DNA from: Actinomycetota bacterium
GTDB taxonomy: Bacteria > Actinomycetota > Thermoleophilia > Solirubrobacterales > Solirubrobacteraceae
Reading direction: 5' to 3'
DNA: 64,000 bases
Assembly: GCA_018268595.1 (NCBI GenBank)
Contig: JAFDWH010000013.1
Location: 248,001-312,000 of the forward strand
A model generated the notes under the pieces. That model saw only the letters and a program-made list of their open reading frames with translations. It was not told the origin of the DNA and searched no databases. This document shows, piece after piece, positions 1-8,275 of the stretch. Both the position numbers and the translations under genes were made by a program. Each line of letters begins with the position of its first letter. The stretch's first letter is position 1.

Positions 1-1470
1 AAGGATGGCACCCCACTGGGCCGACCGGCGCCGCACGAGTTGCGTCCACGGGGCCTTCCAGTTCTGGACCCCCTCGGTGAGCGGGCGCACGAACAGGACC
101 TTCTGGCCGGGCCGCAGGTTAGCAAGCAGCCCCGGCAGCACCTGCACCGGCTGGGCCGCCTCGAGCCGGTCGAGCGCGTCGACCCAGTTCATGTGACGCG
201 GGTCGGCGACGGCGCCGATCGGGTCCGCGTAGCGCAGCCCGCCGGGCATGTAGTACCAGACGAGCGGCGTCTGCTCGGGCTGTCCGACGAGGACGAGGTC
301 GCCGCTTCTCATCTGCCCGCCGACCTCAGCGCCGATGTCGCGCACGTCGCTCTTGTAGCCGTCGACGTACTGCGTCGGCTTGATCCAGAACAGGCACACG
401 ACGGCGATCGCGACGATCCCCAGCCGCCCGGCGCGCGCCATCCCGAGCGCGAGCAGCAGCAGCAGCGGCCCGACCATCGCCGCGAAGTAGCGCGAGGCCC
501 ACGCCGGCGAGACCTGCGACAGCAGCCACGCGAGCGCGAGCGTCACGACCGCGATCCCAGCCAGCACGAAGATCGACTGGCGCTGGCGGTCGCCGCGCGT
601 GCGTCTGGCGCCGAGCAGCAGCGCGAGCCCGAAGCCGCCGACGAGCACCAGCGCGACGGCGGGCCCGTAGCCGCCCAGCACGTCTCTGGCGATCTGGATC
701 GGCACGCCGAAGCGCGGCTTGTTCGCCCACGGCGCCCCCGTGTGGGAGCTCTGGTAGAGCAGCGTCGGCACCCACGGCAGGTACAGCAGCGCGGCGCCGC
801 CGAACGCGAGCGCGCCGTCGCGCAGCAGGCCGCGACGCTCCTGCCGCGGCGCGATCCACCACAGGTAGGCGAGCGCGAGGAACGCGCCGACGCCGAAGAA
901 GATCCCCCAGCTGTGCGTGTAGAGCATCAGCGCCTGGCCGACCGCGTACGCCGCGATGTAGCCGCGGCGGCGGTAGACGAAGGCATGCAGGAAGCACGCG
1001 CTCGTGAGCAGCCCCAGCAGCGCCATCAGCGAGTACATGCGCGCCTCCTCGCCGTAGGCGGTGAGGAACGGCACGAGCGTGCAGAGGGTCGCGCCCATGT
1101 AGCCGGCGCGCCGGCCCCACAGGCTCCAGCCGGCCCACATCGCCGACGGGATCGTCAGCAGCGCCGCCGTCAGCGAGAGCCAGTGGACCGCCGTCTCGCT
1201 GCGACCGAAGGCGTCCATCCAGACGTGCAGCAGCATGTAGTAGAGCGGCGGCGAGCCGTCCTGTCTCAGCACGCCCGGGATGTCCGTCAGCGCGTGCGAG
1301 GAGATGCCGACCGAGAGGCCCTCGTCCATCCAGAAGGAGCCGCCGATCGCACGCGTGCGCACGTAGGCGGAGAGCGCGATCAGGACGACGAGCGTCGCAC
1401 CGGCGAGCAGCGCGTCGGACGCGCGCAAGCTCGCGAGGCGCCTGGAACGGGGGACGGCGACCGTGGCCAT
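1..1470 (-). CDS. GT39/PMT-like polytopic membrane protein, C-terminus cut by window edge
   Basis: The reading frame is open from the ATG at 1470 to the first base of the window, giving 490 codons without a stop, so the C-terminus lies outside. The protein is polytopic. Near the N-terminus it has an acidic WMDEGLSV motif after the first membrane helix, and further on an EARMYS motif. Both are typical of the GT-C glycosyltransferase 39/PMT_2 fold, which transfers sugars from polyprenyl-phosphate donors on the outer membrane face. It starts 14 bases after the stop of the next gene upstream and is probably the last gene of a three- or four-gene envelope operon. The glycosyltransferase role is inferred from fold-type motifs; the acceptor is unknown. 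Confidence 0.75.
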   Translation of the reverse strand, partial: MATVAVPRSRRLASLRASDALLAGATLVVLIALSAYVRTRAIGGSFWMDEGLSVGISSHALTDIPGVLRQDGSPPLYYMLLHVWMDAFGRSETAVHWLSLTAALLTIPSAMWAGWSLWGRRAGYMGATLCTLVPFLTAYGEEARMYSLMALLGLLTSACFLHAFVYRRRGYIAAYAVGQALMLYTHSWGIFFGVGAFLALAYLWWIAPRQERRGLLRDGALAFGGAALLYLPWVPTLLYQSSHTGAPWANKPRFGVPIQIARDVLGGYGPAVALVLVGGFGLALLLGARRTRGDRQRQSIFVLAGIAVVTLALAWLLSQVSPAWASRYFAAMVGPLLLLLALGMARAGRLGIVAIAVVCLFWIKPTQYVDGYKSDVRDIGAEVGGQMRSGDLVLVGQPEQTPLVWYYMPGGLRYADPIGAVADPRHMNWVDALDRLEAAQPVQVLPGLLANLRPGQKVLFVRPLTEGVQNWKAPWTQLVRRRSAQWGAIL

Positions 1471-1484
1471 TGCGCGGTCGAAGG

Positions 1485-3017
1485 CTACTGCCCGCTCGGG
1501 CAGGTCGAGAACAGGGTCGTGGTGCGGACCGTCTGCACGGGCGCGTAGCCCGGCGGGTACGGCTGCTGCGGCTGCGGCTTGAGGCTCAGCTTGTTGGTCG
1601 TGCGCGCGGCGACGATCACGCCTCTCGGCTCCGGCGTGAGCCCGACGTCGAGCGTGTGCTCGTGCAGGTACCAGGCGACGAGCGGGACGCTGAACTTGCC
1701 GGCCGTCGCCTTGCCGCACGCCTTGAACGCGGTCGCGCCGCCGGCCTTCGCGAGCGCGTCGCGCAGGTCGAAGCGCAGCTCCGCCTGGTAGCGCAGCGCC
1801 TTGTCGAGCTTGCCGAAGTTCTTGAAGCGCGGCGCGGCCCAGTGCACGGTCGCGAGCGACAGCAGCGCGAACGCGAGGACGCCGGCGGCGAGCGCGAGGC
1901 GGGGGCGCGTCGGGCCGAAGGCGCGCTGCACGAGCGCGCCGGCGAACTGCACGACGCGGCCGAAGCCGACGCCGCCGCAGACCGCCAGCAGCGAGGTGCC
2001 GAGGATGATGTAGCGCGGGTTGCCGGAGAAGCCGGCCTGGGTCATCAGCGCGATCAGCACGATCCACGAGAAGCCGAGCAGGCCGACCGCCAGCACCGCG
2101 CCCTGGCGGCGGTTGCGCAGCCAGTCGACGGCCGCGAGCGCGAGCGCGAACGCCGCGGCCGCCTTCACGGGCGTGATCACGAGCGGCCACGTGTCCTTGA
2201 TCACCTGCACGAACGGGTGCTGGGCGAACGCGGGGCTGTTCGGGTTCGGCTGCTGCGCGCGATCGGCGGCGCGCATGAAGTTGCCCGAGCCCCAATACTC
2301 GGGCAGGAACCACAGCGCGAGCGTCAGCACGCCGCCGCCGACCACGAGCCGCAGCGCGTCGCGGTCGATCAACAGCAGCCACAGCCCGTAGGCGCCGAGG
2401 AACAGCCAGATCTCCGGGCGCAGCAGCGAGGCGAGGAAGACCAGCACGTACGCCTGCCGGTATCTGCCGTCGAGGTGGCGCTCGACCGCCCACAGCGTGA
2501 ACGCGACCATCAGCCCCTCGGAGTTGCCGAGCGACATCGTGCGCACGAACTGCGAGCTGATCACGAGCGCGACCGCGGCGATGAAGCCGGCCGTCACCGA
2601 GGCGACGCTCCAGCCGTCGCGGTCGGTCAGCCGCGCGCCGAGCCGGAACGCCAGCATCACGGCGAGGATCGCGCCGCCGCGCGCCATCACCAGCCACAGG
2701 TCGGGCGCGGCGGAGCCGAACAGCGAGAAGACCGTCGTGAAGATCACCGGGAACGGCTTCCACGACGGGCCGCCGGTCGTCTGCAGGTCGATGTGGACGA
2801 TCTCGCGGCCCCACACGATCCACGCCCACGGGTCGTACGTCGGCGTGCTGGGGTACAGCAGCGTGAGCGCCGCGAGCGCGAGCGCGACCGCCGCCAGCAG
2901 CGCGTAGACGCGCCCGTCGGTCGCTGCCTCGCGCGGGGTGACGCCGGGCGTCAGGCGCGCGCGCAGCGTCGCCAGCCAGTGCGGCGAGGAGCCCAGCTCT
3001 GCGGTCGAGGTGGCCAT
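1485..3017 (-). CDS. polytopic membrane protein, GT-C glycosyltransferase-like
   Basis: This is a 510-residue protein with about ten hydrophobic helices. After the first helix (residues roughly 35-55) there is an extracytoplasmic loop with PTYDPWAWIVWGREI followed by GGPSWKPFPVIF. Actinobacterial GT-C-like proteins of unassigned family often carry such an aromatic, Asp-containing loop. The C-terminal 130 residues form a soluble domain with two cysteines (KACGKAT and FSTCPSGQ) that could pair outside the membrane. It lies 3 bases after the LPG_synthase_TM-like gene and 14 bases before the PMT-like gene, so the three are almost certainly co-transcribed. A glycosyl transfer role is inferred from topology and context; no catalytic residue can be assigned with certainty. 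Confidence 0.7.
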   Translation of the reverse strand: MATSTAELGSSPHWLATLRARLTPGVTPREAATDGRVYALLAAVALALAALTLLYPSTPTYDPWAWIVWGREIVHIDLQTTGGPSWKPFPVIFTTVFSLFGSAAPDLWLVMARGGAILAVMLAFRLGARLTDRDGWSVASVTAGFIAAVALVISSQFVRTMSLGNSEGLMVAFTLWAVERHLDGRYRQAYVLVFLASLLRPEIWLFLGAYGLWLLLIDRDALRLVVGGGVLTLALWFLPEYWGSGNFMRAADRAQQPNPNSPAFAQHPFVQVIKDTWPLVITPVKAAAAFALALAAVDWLRNRRQGAVLAVGLLGFSWIVLIALMTQAGFSGNPRYIILGTSLLAVCGGVGFGRVVQFAGALVQRAFGPTRPRLALAAGVLAFALLSLATVHWAAPRFKNFGKLDKALRYQAELRFDLRDALAKAGGATAFKACGKATAGKFSVPLVAWYLHEHTLDVGLTPEPRGVIVAARTTNKLSLKPQPQQPYPPGYAPVQTVRTTTLFSTCPSGQ

Positions 3018-3020
3018 GCG

Positions 3021-4001
3021 TCAGGCGGTCGCCGTCGCGGCCTCGGCTCTCGCCGCCGCGCGCGCGGCGCGGATGCGCGAGAGCCCGCCGTAGCGGACCA
3101 CGAGCAGCCCGAGCCCGACGACCGTGATGGGGACGAAGAGGACGAAGCGCAACAGCAGCAGATACGACAGGACGGAGGACTTCGACGCCGAGCTGACCGC
3201 GTCGACAGCGAAGATGACGGCGGCATCGTACGTGCCGATGTACCCGGGTGCCGCCGGGATCAGGGCGGCCGCGTTCGTGAAGGCGACGACGGCGAGCCCG
3301 TCGCGCAGGCTCAGGGTGATGTCGACGGCGTGCCCGACCGCCATGTAGACGCTCGCCTCGACGCCCCAGATCGCGAGCGAGACGAGCAGCAGCACGAGCC
3401 CGAAGCGGCTCAGCAGCTGCTTGCTCGGCGCCGCCATCGGCGCGAGCGCGCGCAGCACGAAGACCAGCCGCTCGCGGTAGCGCAGGAACGCGACCGCCGC
3501 GCCCAGCACGAGCAGGACGAGCAGCGCGACGCCGGCCAGCACGAGCGCCTCGTTCGGCTTCGGCAGTCTGCGCAGCAGGCCCGCCGCCAGCACGACGAGG
3601 ATCACCCCGAGCGCGACCGCGTCGAGCACGCGCTCGGCGAGGATCGTGCCGAGGATCGTGCGCTTCGTCGCCCGCACTCTGCCGCCGAGCAGGAACGTGC
3701 GCAGCAACTCGCCGCCGCGCGCCGGCAGCACGTTGTTGCCCATGTAGCCGACCGGCACGAGCGCGTAGGCGTCGCCGCGCGAGGCCTCGCCGATCTCCGA
3801 GCGGCGCAGGATCCGCAGCCAGCGCTCGCCGCGCATCAGCGTCGCGACGGCGTAGAGCGCGAGCGCGCCGACGAGCGCCATGATGCCGCCGAACGAGCTG
3901 GGGAAGGTCGGCGCTCTCTGCTTCGTCGCCCACCAGACGACGCCCGCGATCGGGATCACCCAGACGACGAGCAGCAGCAGGCGACGTGTGCGCGTGGACA
4001 C
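3021..4001 (-). CDS. LPG_synthase_TM / UPF0104 family membrane protein
   Basis: This 326-residue protein has about eight membrane helices. The LPG_synthase_TM family features are visible: a Leu-rich first helix, MRGERWLRILRR after the second helix, GYMGNNVLPARGGELLRTFLL around residues 87-107, and PAAPGYIGTYDAAV near residue 250. Members are the flippase-like part of lysylphosphatidylglycerol synthase or unassigned lipid-modifying proteins. The soluble aminoacyl-transfer domain of MprF is absent, so it is not a full lysyl-PG synthase. With two GT-C-like proteins just downstream (3- and 14-base gaps), moving or presenting a lipid-linked intermediate for envelope glycan assembly is a reasonable inference. 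Confidence 0.8.
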   Translation of the reverse strand: MSTRTRRLLLLVVWVIPIAGVVWWATKQRAPTFPSSFGGIMALVGALALYAVATLMRGERWLRILRRSEIGEASRGDAYALVPVGYMGNNVLPARGGELLRTFLLGGRVRATKRTILGTILAERVLDAVALGVILVVLAAGLLRRLPKPNEALVLAGVALLVLLVLGAAVAFLRYRERLVFVLRALAPMAAPSKQLLSRFGLVLLLVSLAIWGVEASVYMAVGHAVDITLSLRDGLAVVAFTNAAALIPAAPGYIGTYDAAVIFAVDAVSSASKSSVLSYLLLLRFVLFVPITVVGLGLLVVRYGGLSRIRAARAAARAEAATATA

Positions 4002-4014
4002 CGGCCGGCCTCGC

Positions 4015-4449
4015 TCAGTATCTCGAGCCCTGCGCCTGCAGGCAGGTCTCGATCGCTCTGAGCTCGCGGTCGCCGAGCCGGCCGACGGTGAGCAGGTGCG
4101 GCCCGATCACCTCGGCGCCCGGCGCCTGGTTGCGCAGCTGGCGGCCCTGCGCCTCCGCCGGGGTGGCGGCGAACTGCACGTAGGCGCCGCTCGCCGGCGG
4201 CAGGACGTCGAGTCTGTCGGTCGCGCGCGCGTCCTTCTGCGCTCTGATCCCCTTTGCGGCGAGGCAGCCGAGCGGCGCGTCGCGCGGGTCGAACGCGGCT
4301 GCCTGCACGCCGGCCGGCGTCGAGGCCGCCGGCATTGCGTCGTTGCCGCCGCCGACCGTCGTGCCGCCGCTGCCGCAGCCGGCGGCTGCGAGCGCGAGCA
4401 GGGCAAGGGGCAGCGGCAGTGCTGCCAGGGGGGAACGGCGAGACCGCAT
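4015..4449 (-). CDS. small lipoprotein of unknown function
   Basis: The chosen ATG at 4449 gives a 144-residue protein that begins with basic residues (MRSRRS) and a hydrophobic stretch ending in a lipobox, LAAAGC, so Cys at about residue 25 would be lipidated. A longer frame exists upstream but its N-terminus is arginine-rich junk, so the lipobox start is preferred. The mature part contains two cysteines (LGCLAAKG and IETCLQAQG) that may form a disulfide. No family was recognised. The stop lies 13 bases before the LPG_synthase_TM-like gene, suggesting the lipoprotein leads the envelope operon. It is transcribed divergently from the O-antigen-ligase-like gene. Confidence 0.65.
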   Translation of the reverse strand: MRSRRSPLAALPLPLALLALAAAGCGSGGTTVGGGNDAMPAASTPAGVQAAAFDPRDAPLGCLAAKGIRAQKDARATDRLDVLPPASGAYVQFAATPAEAQGRQLRNQAPGAEVIGPHLLTVGRLGDRELRAIETCLQAQGSRY

Positions 4450-4582
4450 CCCGCCACAGGCTAGAGGATCGGGGAGCGGTGCCCGCCGCGCGCGGCGCGT
4501 GCACGCGGGCGCGGGGTGTCGGGGTGTGCGACGCCCGTGCGCGGCGGGCCCGGGGGCCGCGGGGTCTACACTCGGCGCGCCG

Positions 4583-6154
4583 ATGCCGCTCGCGTTGCCC
4601 TTCGCCCTTGCCGGCCCGCTGCCGAAGGCGGGCGCCGTCGTGGCGGTGCTGCTGGCGGCCGGCGCGCTGCTCGCGCGCGAGCCGCGCCAGCGGGCGCTCG
4701 CGATGGCCGGCGCGCTGCTGCTCGCTCCGGTGCTGCTGCTGGCGGACATCTGGGACTCGCCGCAGCTCGCGGTCGTGCGCGACCACCCGCTGCCGGCGGC
4801 GGCCGGCGGCGTCGTGGCGATCGGCGTCGTCGTGGCGCTCGCGGTCGCGATGGCGCGCAACGCGCTGGTGCTGCCGCTGCTGGTGCTGGCGGCGCTGCCG
4901 TTCCGCGTCCCGATCGAGGTCGGCGGCACGACCTCGAACCTGCTCGTCCCGTTGTACGCGGTGATCGCCGCGGGCGCGCTGGCGGCGATCGCGCGGGGGC
5001 TGCGCGAGGAGGCGCCCGCCACGGCTTGGTCACCTGCGTGGCTCGAGCGCCTGCTGGCGCTGTCGGTCGCGCTGTACGGGATCCAGGCGACCTACTCGGC
5101 CGACTTCGACAAGGCGCTCCAGCAGATCGCGTTCTTCGTCGTGCCGTTCGCGCTGCTGTTCGTGCTGCTGGCGCAGCTCGAGTGGACGCCGCGGCTGCTG
5201 CGGCTGTGCCTCGGCCTGCTCGTCGGGCTCGCGCTCGCGTTCAGCGCGATCGGGTACGTCGAGTACGCGACGAAGCACATCTTCCTCAACCCGAAGCTGA
5301 TCGCCTCGAACGACCTGCACACGTACTTCCGCACCAACTCGGTCTTCTTCGACCCGAACATCTACGGCCGCTTCCTCGTCGTCGCGATGCTGGCGGTCAC
5401 GGCGACGCTGCTCCAGTCCACGCGCGCGCGCACGGTGTGGGTCGGCGCGGCGGTGCTGGCGGCGCTGTGGGCCGGGCTCGTGCTGACGCTGTCGCAGTCG
5501 TCGCTGGGCGCGCTGCTCGTCGGGCTCGCCACGCTCGCGGTGCTGCGCTGGGGCGCGAAGCGCGTGCTGCTGCCGGCGGCGGCCGTGGTCGCGCTGGCGG
5601 CCGCGGCGGTGCTGGTCACGCCGGGGACGTTCGGCGTCAACCTGCACAACCTCGACAGCTCGTCGAGCGGGCGCTCGCAGCTCGTGCGCGGCGGCGGCGA
5701 CCTGTTCGCGGCGCGGCCGGTCGCGGGCTACGGCAGCGGCTCGTTCGTGCACGAGTACCGGCGGCTGGAGGGGCGCAAGCTCGCGCCCGACGCCGCGACC
5801 GCGTCGCACACGATCCCGGTGACGGTCGCCGCCGAGCAGGGCGCGATCGGATTGGTGGCATACCTGGCGCTGCTCGCCGCCGCGTTCTTCCGCCTGCTGC
5901 GCGGCGCGGCCGGCGCCTCCGTCGCGCGCTCGGCCGTCGCGGCCGCCTTCCTCGCGCTCGTGTTCCACACGCTCGTCTACGCGGCGTTCCTGGAGGACCC
6001 GATGACGTGGGCGCTGCTCGGGCTGGGGACGGCGCTGGCCGCGACCGTCGTGCCGCGGCGCGCACCGGCTACCGCCGTGTCGCCCCCGCGCGAGCCGACC
6101 GCGGCCGAACGCGCGGCGGCGCGGCAGGCGTCGCGCCTGGGCACGGCCTCGTAG
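4583..6154 (+). CDS. O-antigen ligase-like membrane protein (Wzy_C family)
   Basis: From the ATG at 4583 the protein is 523 residues with about twelve hydrophobic helices. The frame remains open further upstream, but that part is Pro/Arg-rich and lies opposite the divergent lipoprotein, so it is excluded. The typical O-antigen ligase core is present: a long loop with TYFRTNSVFFDPNIYGRF, then SQSSLGALLVG, and a large periplasmic loop with GRSQLVRGG and a conserved AGYGSGSF. The family uses undecaprenyl-PP-linked glycans or polymerises repeat units. In a bacterium of this type it more probably polymerises or attaches an exopolysaccharide or cell-wall glycan. Its neighbours (GT-C-like and flippase-like proteins) support an envelope glycan role. 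Confidence 0.8.
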   Translation: MPLALPFALAGPLPKAGAVVAVLLAAGALLAREPRQRALAMAGALLLAPVLLLADIWDSPQLAVVRDHPLPAAAGGVVAIGVVVALAVAMARNALVLPLLVLAALPFRVPIEVGGTTSNLLVPLYAVIAAGALAAIARGLREEAPATAWSPAWLERLLALSVALYGIQATYSADFDKALQQIAFFVVPFALLFVLLAQLEWTPRLLRLCLGLLVGLALAFSAIGYVEYATKHIFLNPKLIASNDLHTYFRTNSVFFDPNIYGRFLVVAMLAVTATLLQSTRARTVWVGAAVLAALWAGLVLTLSQSSLGALLVGLATLAVLRWGAKRVLLPAAAVVALAAAAVLVTPGTFGVNLHNLDSSSSGRSQLVRGGGDLFAARPVAGYGSGSFVHEYRRLEGRKLAPDAATASHTIPVTVAAEQGAIGLVAYLALLAAAFFRLLRGAAGASVARSAVAAAFLALVFHTLVYAAFLEDPMTWALLGLGTALAATVVPRRAPATAVSPPREPTAAERAAARQASRLGTAS

Positions 6155-6174
6155 GGCCGGCCGCTCGGCGCGGG

Positions 6175-6193
6175 GAAGCGGCGTGTCCGCTTC
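6175..6193 (+). terminator. hairpin after O-antigen-ligase-like gene
   Basis: A perfect 7-bp inverted repeat, GAAGCGG with CCGCTTC, surrounds a 5-base loop 20 bases after the stop codon at 6154. There is no U tract. It sits in the short gap before the next gene on the same strand and could attenuate read-through. Confidence 0.4.
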
Positions 6194-6220
6194 GCGCTTC
6201 GCATAGCGTCCTGGAGCACG

Positions 6221-7189
6221 GTGAGGCGGATCGCGCTCGGAATCGTGCTGGCGCTGGCTGCGCTGGTCGTGGTGCTGAACTGGACGTGGGGCCGGCTCCC
6301 GGGCGAGCCGGAGCGCAGCGGGCGGATGCTGCGGCTCGGCGACGCGACCGTGCGCGTGCTCGAGCATCCGGGGAAGGGCCCGGCCGTCGTGCTGCTGCAC
6401 GGCCTGCCGGGGACCGCGCAGGACTTCGACGCGGTCGTCGCGCGGCTGCCCGGCCGCCGCACGGTCGCGATCGACCGCCCCGGCTTCGGCTTCTCGAGCG
6501 GCGGCTACCACCCGTTCGCCGAGCAGCTCGCGACGATCCGCGCGCTGCTACGGACGCTCCACCTCGGGCGCGTCGTGCTGGTCGGCCACTCCTACGGCGG
6601 GACGCTCGCGCTCGCCTACGCCGAGCAGCGCCCGCAGGACGTGCGCGGGCTCGTGCTGGTCGACGCGGCGGCCGCCGGCCAGCGCTCGAGCGCCTTCAAG
6701 CGCGCCCAGTCGCGCCTCGTGCAGGCGCTCTCATGGCCGGTCGTGCAACCGCTCGCGGACGTGACGTTCTCGCAGCTGCTGCGCACCGTCTCGGCGAAGC
6801 AGGGCGACGCGCAGGCGTTCGACCCGGGCGCGATCGACCCGGCGCACGAGCAGCGCCTGCTCGCGCTCAACATGCAGCACGGCGACCTCGACGCCTACAC
6901 CGGCGAGCAGCTGCACGCCGACGACGCGATCGCGGGCGTCGATGAGCGGCTCGCGTCGATCGAGGCGCCGGCGGTCGTGATCCAGGGCGACGCCGACAAG
7001 CTCGTCGCGCCGCAGCACGGCCGCCGGCTCGCCGCGCTCCTCCCCCACGCGCGCCTCGTGATGCTGCGCGGCGGCCACATGCAGACGTACGTCCACCCGG
7101 CGGCCGTGGCTGCCGCGGTGCGCGAGCTGCTGGCTACGCGACCGCCAGCACTTCGAGCCCGGGGACGCGCTCGAAGTGCCGCGCGTTGA
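6221..7189 (+). CDS. membrane-anchored alpha/beta hydrolase
   Basis: Start is a GTG at 6221; the product is 322 residues. Residues 4-22 form one hydrophobic helix (signal anchor or uncleaved signal), so the catalytic domain is probably outside or membrane-tethered. The alpha/beta hydrolase core is clear: oxyanion region LLHGLPGT, nucleophile elbow GHSYGG with Ser124, an acid in VIQGDADK, and the catalytic His in RGGHMQ. The substrate cannot be deduced. The last 18 residues are Arg/Ala-rich and are encoded over the 3' end of the convergent vapC gene (56-base overlap), so the natural C-terminus may have been altered by the neighbouring toxin-antitoxin module. Confidence 0.8.
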   Translation: MRRIALGIVLALAALVVVLNWTWGRLPGEPERSGRMLRLGDATVRVLEHPGKGPAVVLLHGLPGTAQDFDAVVARLPGRRTVAIDRPGFGFSSGGYHPFAEQLATIRALLRTLHLGRVVLVGHSYGGTLALAYAEQRPQDVRGLVLVDAAAAGQRSSAFKRAQSRLVQALSWPVVQPLADVTFSQLLRTVSAKQGDAQAFDPGAIDPAHEQRLLALNMQHGDLDAYTGEQLHADDAIAGVDERLASIEAPAVVIQGDADKLVAPQHGRRLAALLPHARLVMLRGGHMQTYVHPAAVAAAVRELLATRPPALRARGRARSAAR

Positions 7190-7529
7190 CCGTCGCGACG
7201 GGCATGCCGTGCGCGAGCGCGGTCGCCGCGATCCACAGGTCGTGCGCGCCGATCAGCGCACCGTCGGCTTCGAGGCGCGCCCAGATCTCCGCGTGCGCGC
7301 GGGCGACGTGCATCGTGATCGGGATCGGCTGCAGCCGCGCGAGCACGCCCTCGACGAACGCGTGACGCCGCATCCGCAGGGTCGGGTCGGCGGCTCGGTG
7401 GACGCCGTGCAGCAGCTCGCTCGCGGTCACGACGCTGATCGCGCGGTCCTCCTCGCCGGCCAGCGCCTCGAGCGGCGCGCGCCGGCGCTCGACGTCGACG
7501 ACGACGGAGGTGTCGATCAGGACGGCCAC
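7134..7529 (-). CDS. vapC: PIN-domain toxin of a VapBC-type system
   Basis: The chosen GTG at 7529 gives a 131-residue protein starting directly at the PIN fold. The acidic metal-site residues are visible: Asp6 in LIDTSVV, Glu38 in TASELLHG and Asp97 in GAHDLWIAATAL, with the polar Asn115 in VNARHF. VapC toxins are Mg-dependent ribonucleases, often cutting tRNA or rRNA. The start lies 13 bases inside the end of the antitoxin gene, the usual antitoxin-toxin order and overlap. The 3' end overlaps the convergent hydrolase gene. All active-site positions are intact, so the toxin is predicted functional; its RNA target is unknown. Confidence 0.88.
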   Translation of the reverse strand: MAVLIDTSVVVDVERRRAPLEALAGEEDRAISVVTASELLHGVHRAADPTLRMRRHAFVEGVLARLQPIPITMHVARAHAEIWARLEADGALIGAHDLWIAATALAHGMPVATVNARHFERVPGLEVLAVA

Positions 7530-7777
7530 GCGCCCGTGGGCGGCCCGAAGGCGGCGCGCCCCTCCTCGACGTCGTGCGCGAACGCGTCGTCGACCGGGGG
7601 CAGCGTCGCCATCAGCTCGCGCCACTGAGCGGCCGTGACGGTCGGGCGGGAGCTGGCCGGCCGCAGCTCGGCGATCGGCGCACCGTTGCGCACGATCTCG
7701 ATCTCCTCGCCCGCGCCGACGCGGTTGATGATGCGGGAGAAGCTGCGGGCCACCTCCGTCGCGGTCAGGCGAAGCAT
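7517..7777 (-). CDS. vapB: Phd/YefM-type antitoxin
   Basis: From the ATG at 7777 this is an 86-residue protein. The N-terminus, with TATEVARSFSRIINRV and then GEEIEIVRNGAPIAEL, is the classic DNA-binding half of Phd/YefM antitoxins. Residues 50-86 form the acidic, probably disordered segment (DDAFAHDVEEG) that would wrap the toxin. It precedes and overlaps the PIN-domain toxin by 13 bases. Autoregulation with the toxin is expected from the family. A short AT-richer stretch just upstream (7787-7803, with TATCAGATAAATC) is a plausible promoter/operator, but no clear repeat was resolved. Confidence 0.88.
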   Translation of the reverse strand: MLRLTATEVARSFSRIINRVGAGEEIEIVRNGAPIAELRPASSRPTVTAAQWRELMATLPPVDDAFAHDVEEGRAAFGPPTGAWPS

Positions 7778-7846
7778 GCACCCGACCGTATCAGATAAAT
7801 CAGACCTGTCCTGGCGCTCCGCCGCCCGATGCGGGAGGATCGGGGC

Positions 7847-8212
7847 GTGCTCGCGCGCTTCCTCGTCACGTGGGCGTTCAACGTCGCCGCCCTGTGGGTC
7901 GCCGACAAGCTGCTGAGCGGCGTGGACGTGGCCGGCGCTCACACGTGGGTGACGTTCGTGCTGGCGGGGCTCGTCTTCAGCCTCGTGAACCTGGTCGTCA
8001 AGCCGATCGTCGCGATCCTCGCGATCCCGCTGATCATCCTCACGCTCGGGATCGCCTACTTCCTCGTCAACGTGCTGATGATCTTCGTGACGAGCTGGAT
8101 CGTCGGCGACTTCCACGTCGACGGCTTCTGGGCCGGCGTGGGCGCGGCGATCATCGTGTGGATCGTCAACGTGCTGCTCGACGCGCTCGGGCGCCGTCTG
8201 ACCGAGGTCTGA
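7847..8212 (+). CDS. phage holin family / four-TM membrane protein (DUF-type, YvlD-like)
   Basis: GTG at 7847 is preferred because GGAGG at 7834-7838 lies 8 bases before it; an in-frame ATG at 7829 would put this ribosome-binding site inside the coding region. The 121-residue product has four hydrophobic helices and the family signature SLVNLVVKPIVAIL followed by IPLIILTLGI. Proteins of this Phage_holin_4_2 (YvlD) family are chromosomal membrane proteins of unclear role; in Bacillus the YvlD gene belongs to an envelope-stress operon. There are no phage genes around it, so a lytic function is unlikely. Confidence 0.85.
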   Translation: MLARFLVTWAFNVAALWVADKLLSGVDVAGAHTWVTFVLAGLVFSLVNLVVKPIVAILAIPLIILTLGIAYFLVNVLMIFVTSWIVGDFHVDGFWAGVGAAIIVWIVNVLLDALGRRLTEV

Positions 8213-8223
8213 GCCGCGAACGG

Positions 8224-8254
8224 CCGCGACCGCGCCCGGGGGACGCGGTCGCGG
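8224..8254. terminator. bidirectional hairpin between convergent genes
   Basis: A perfect 11-bp inverted repeat (CCGCGACCGCG with CGCGGTCGCGG) around a 9-base loop fills the 63-base gap between the convergent holin-like and sigma-factor genes. No U tract is present. Position and perfection make a bidirectional terminator likely. Confidence 0.65.
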
Positions 8255-8275
8255 AGGGGATCCGTGGGGCTCGGC

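Noticed and set aside
1470-4061. Long plus-strand frame across the first envelope genes
   Set aside because: It is an Arg/Gln/Asp-rich low-complexity shadow of the two minus-strand membrane-protein genes, without a plausible start or family.
7847-8212. Phage remnant suggested by the holin-like family name
   Set aside because: No other phage gene is near; the family is widespread as a chromosomal membrane protein, so the name is only historical.
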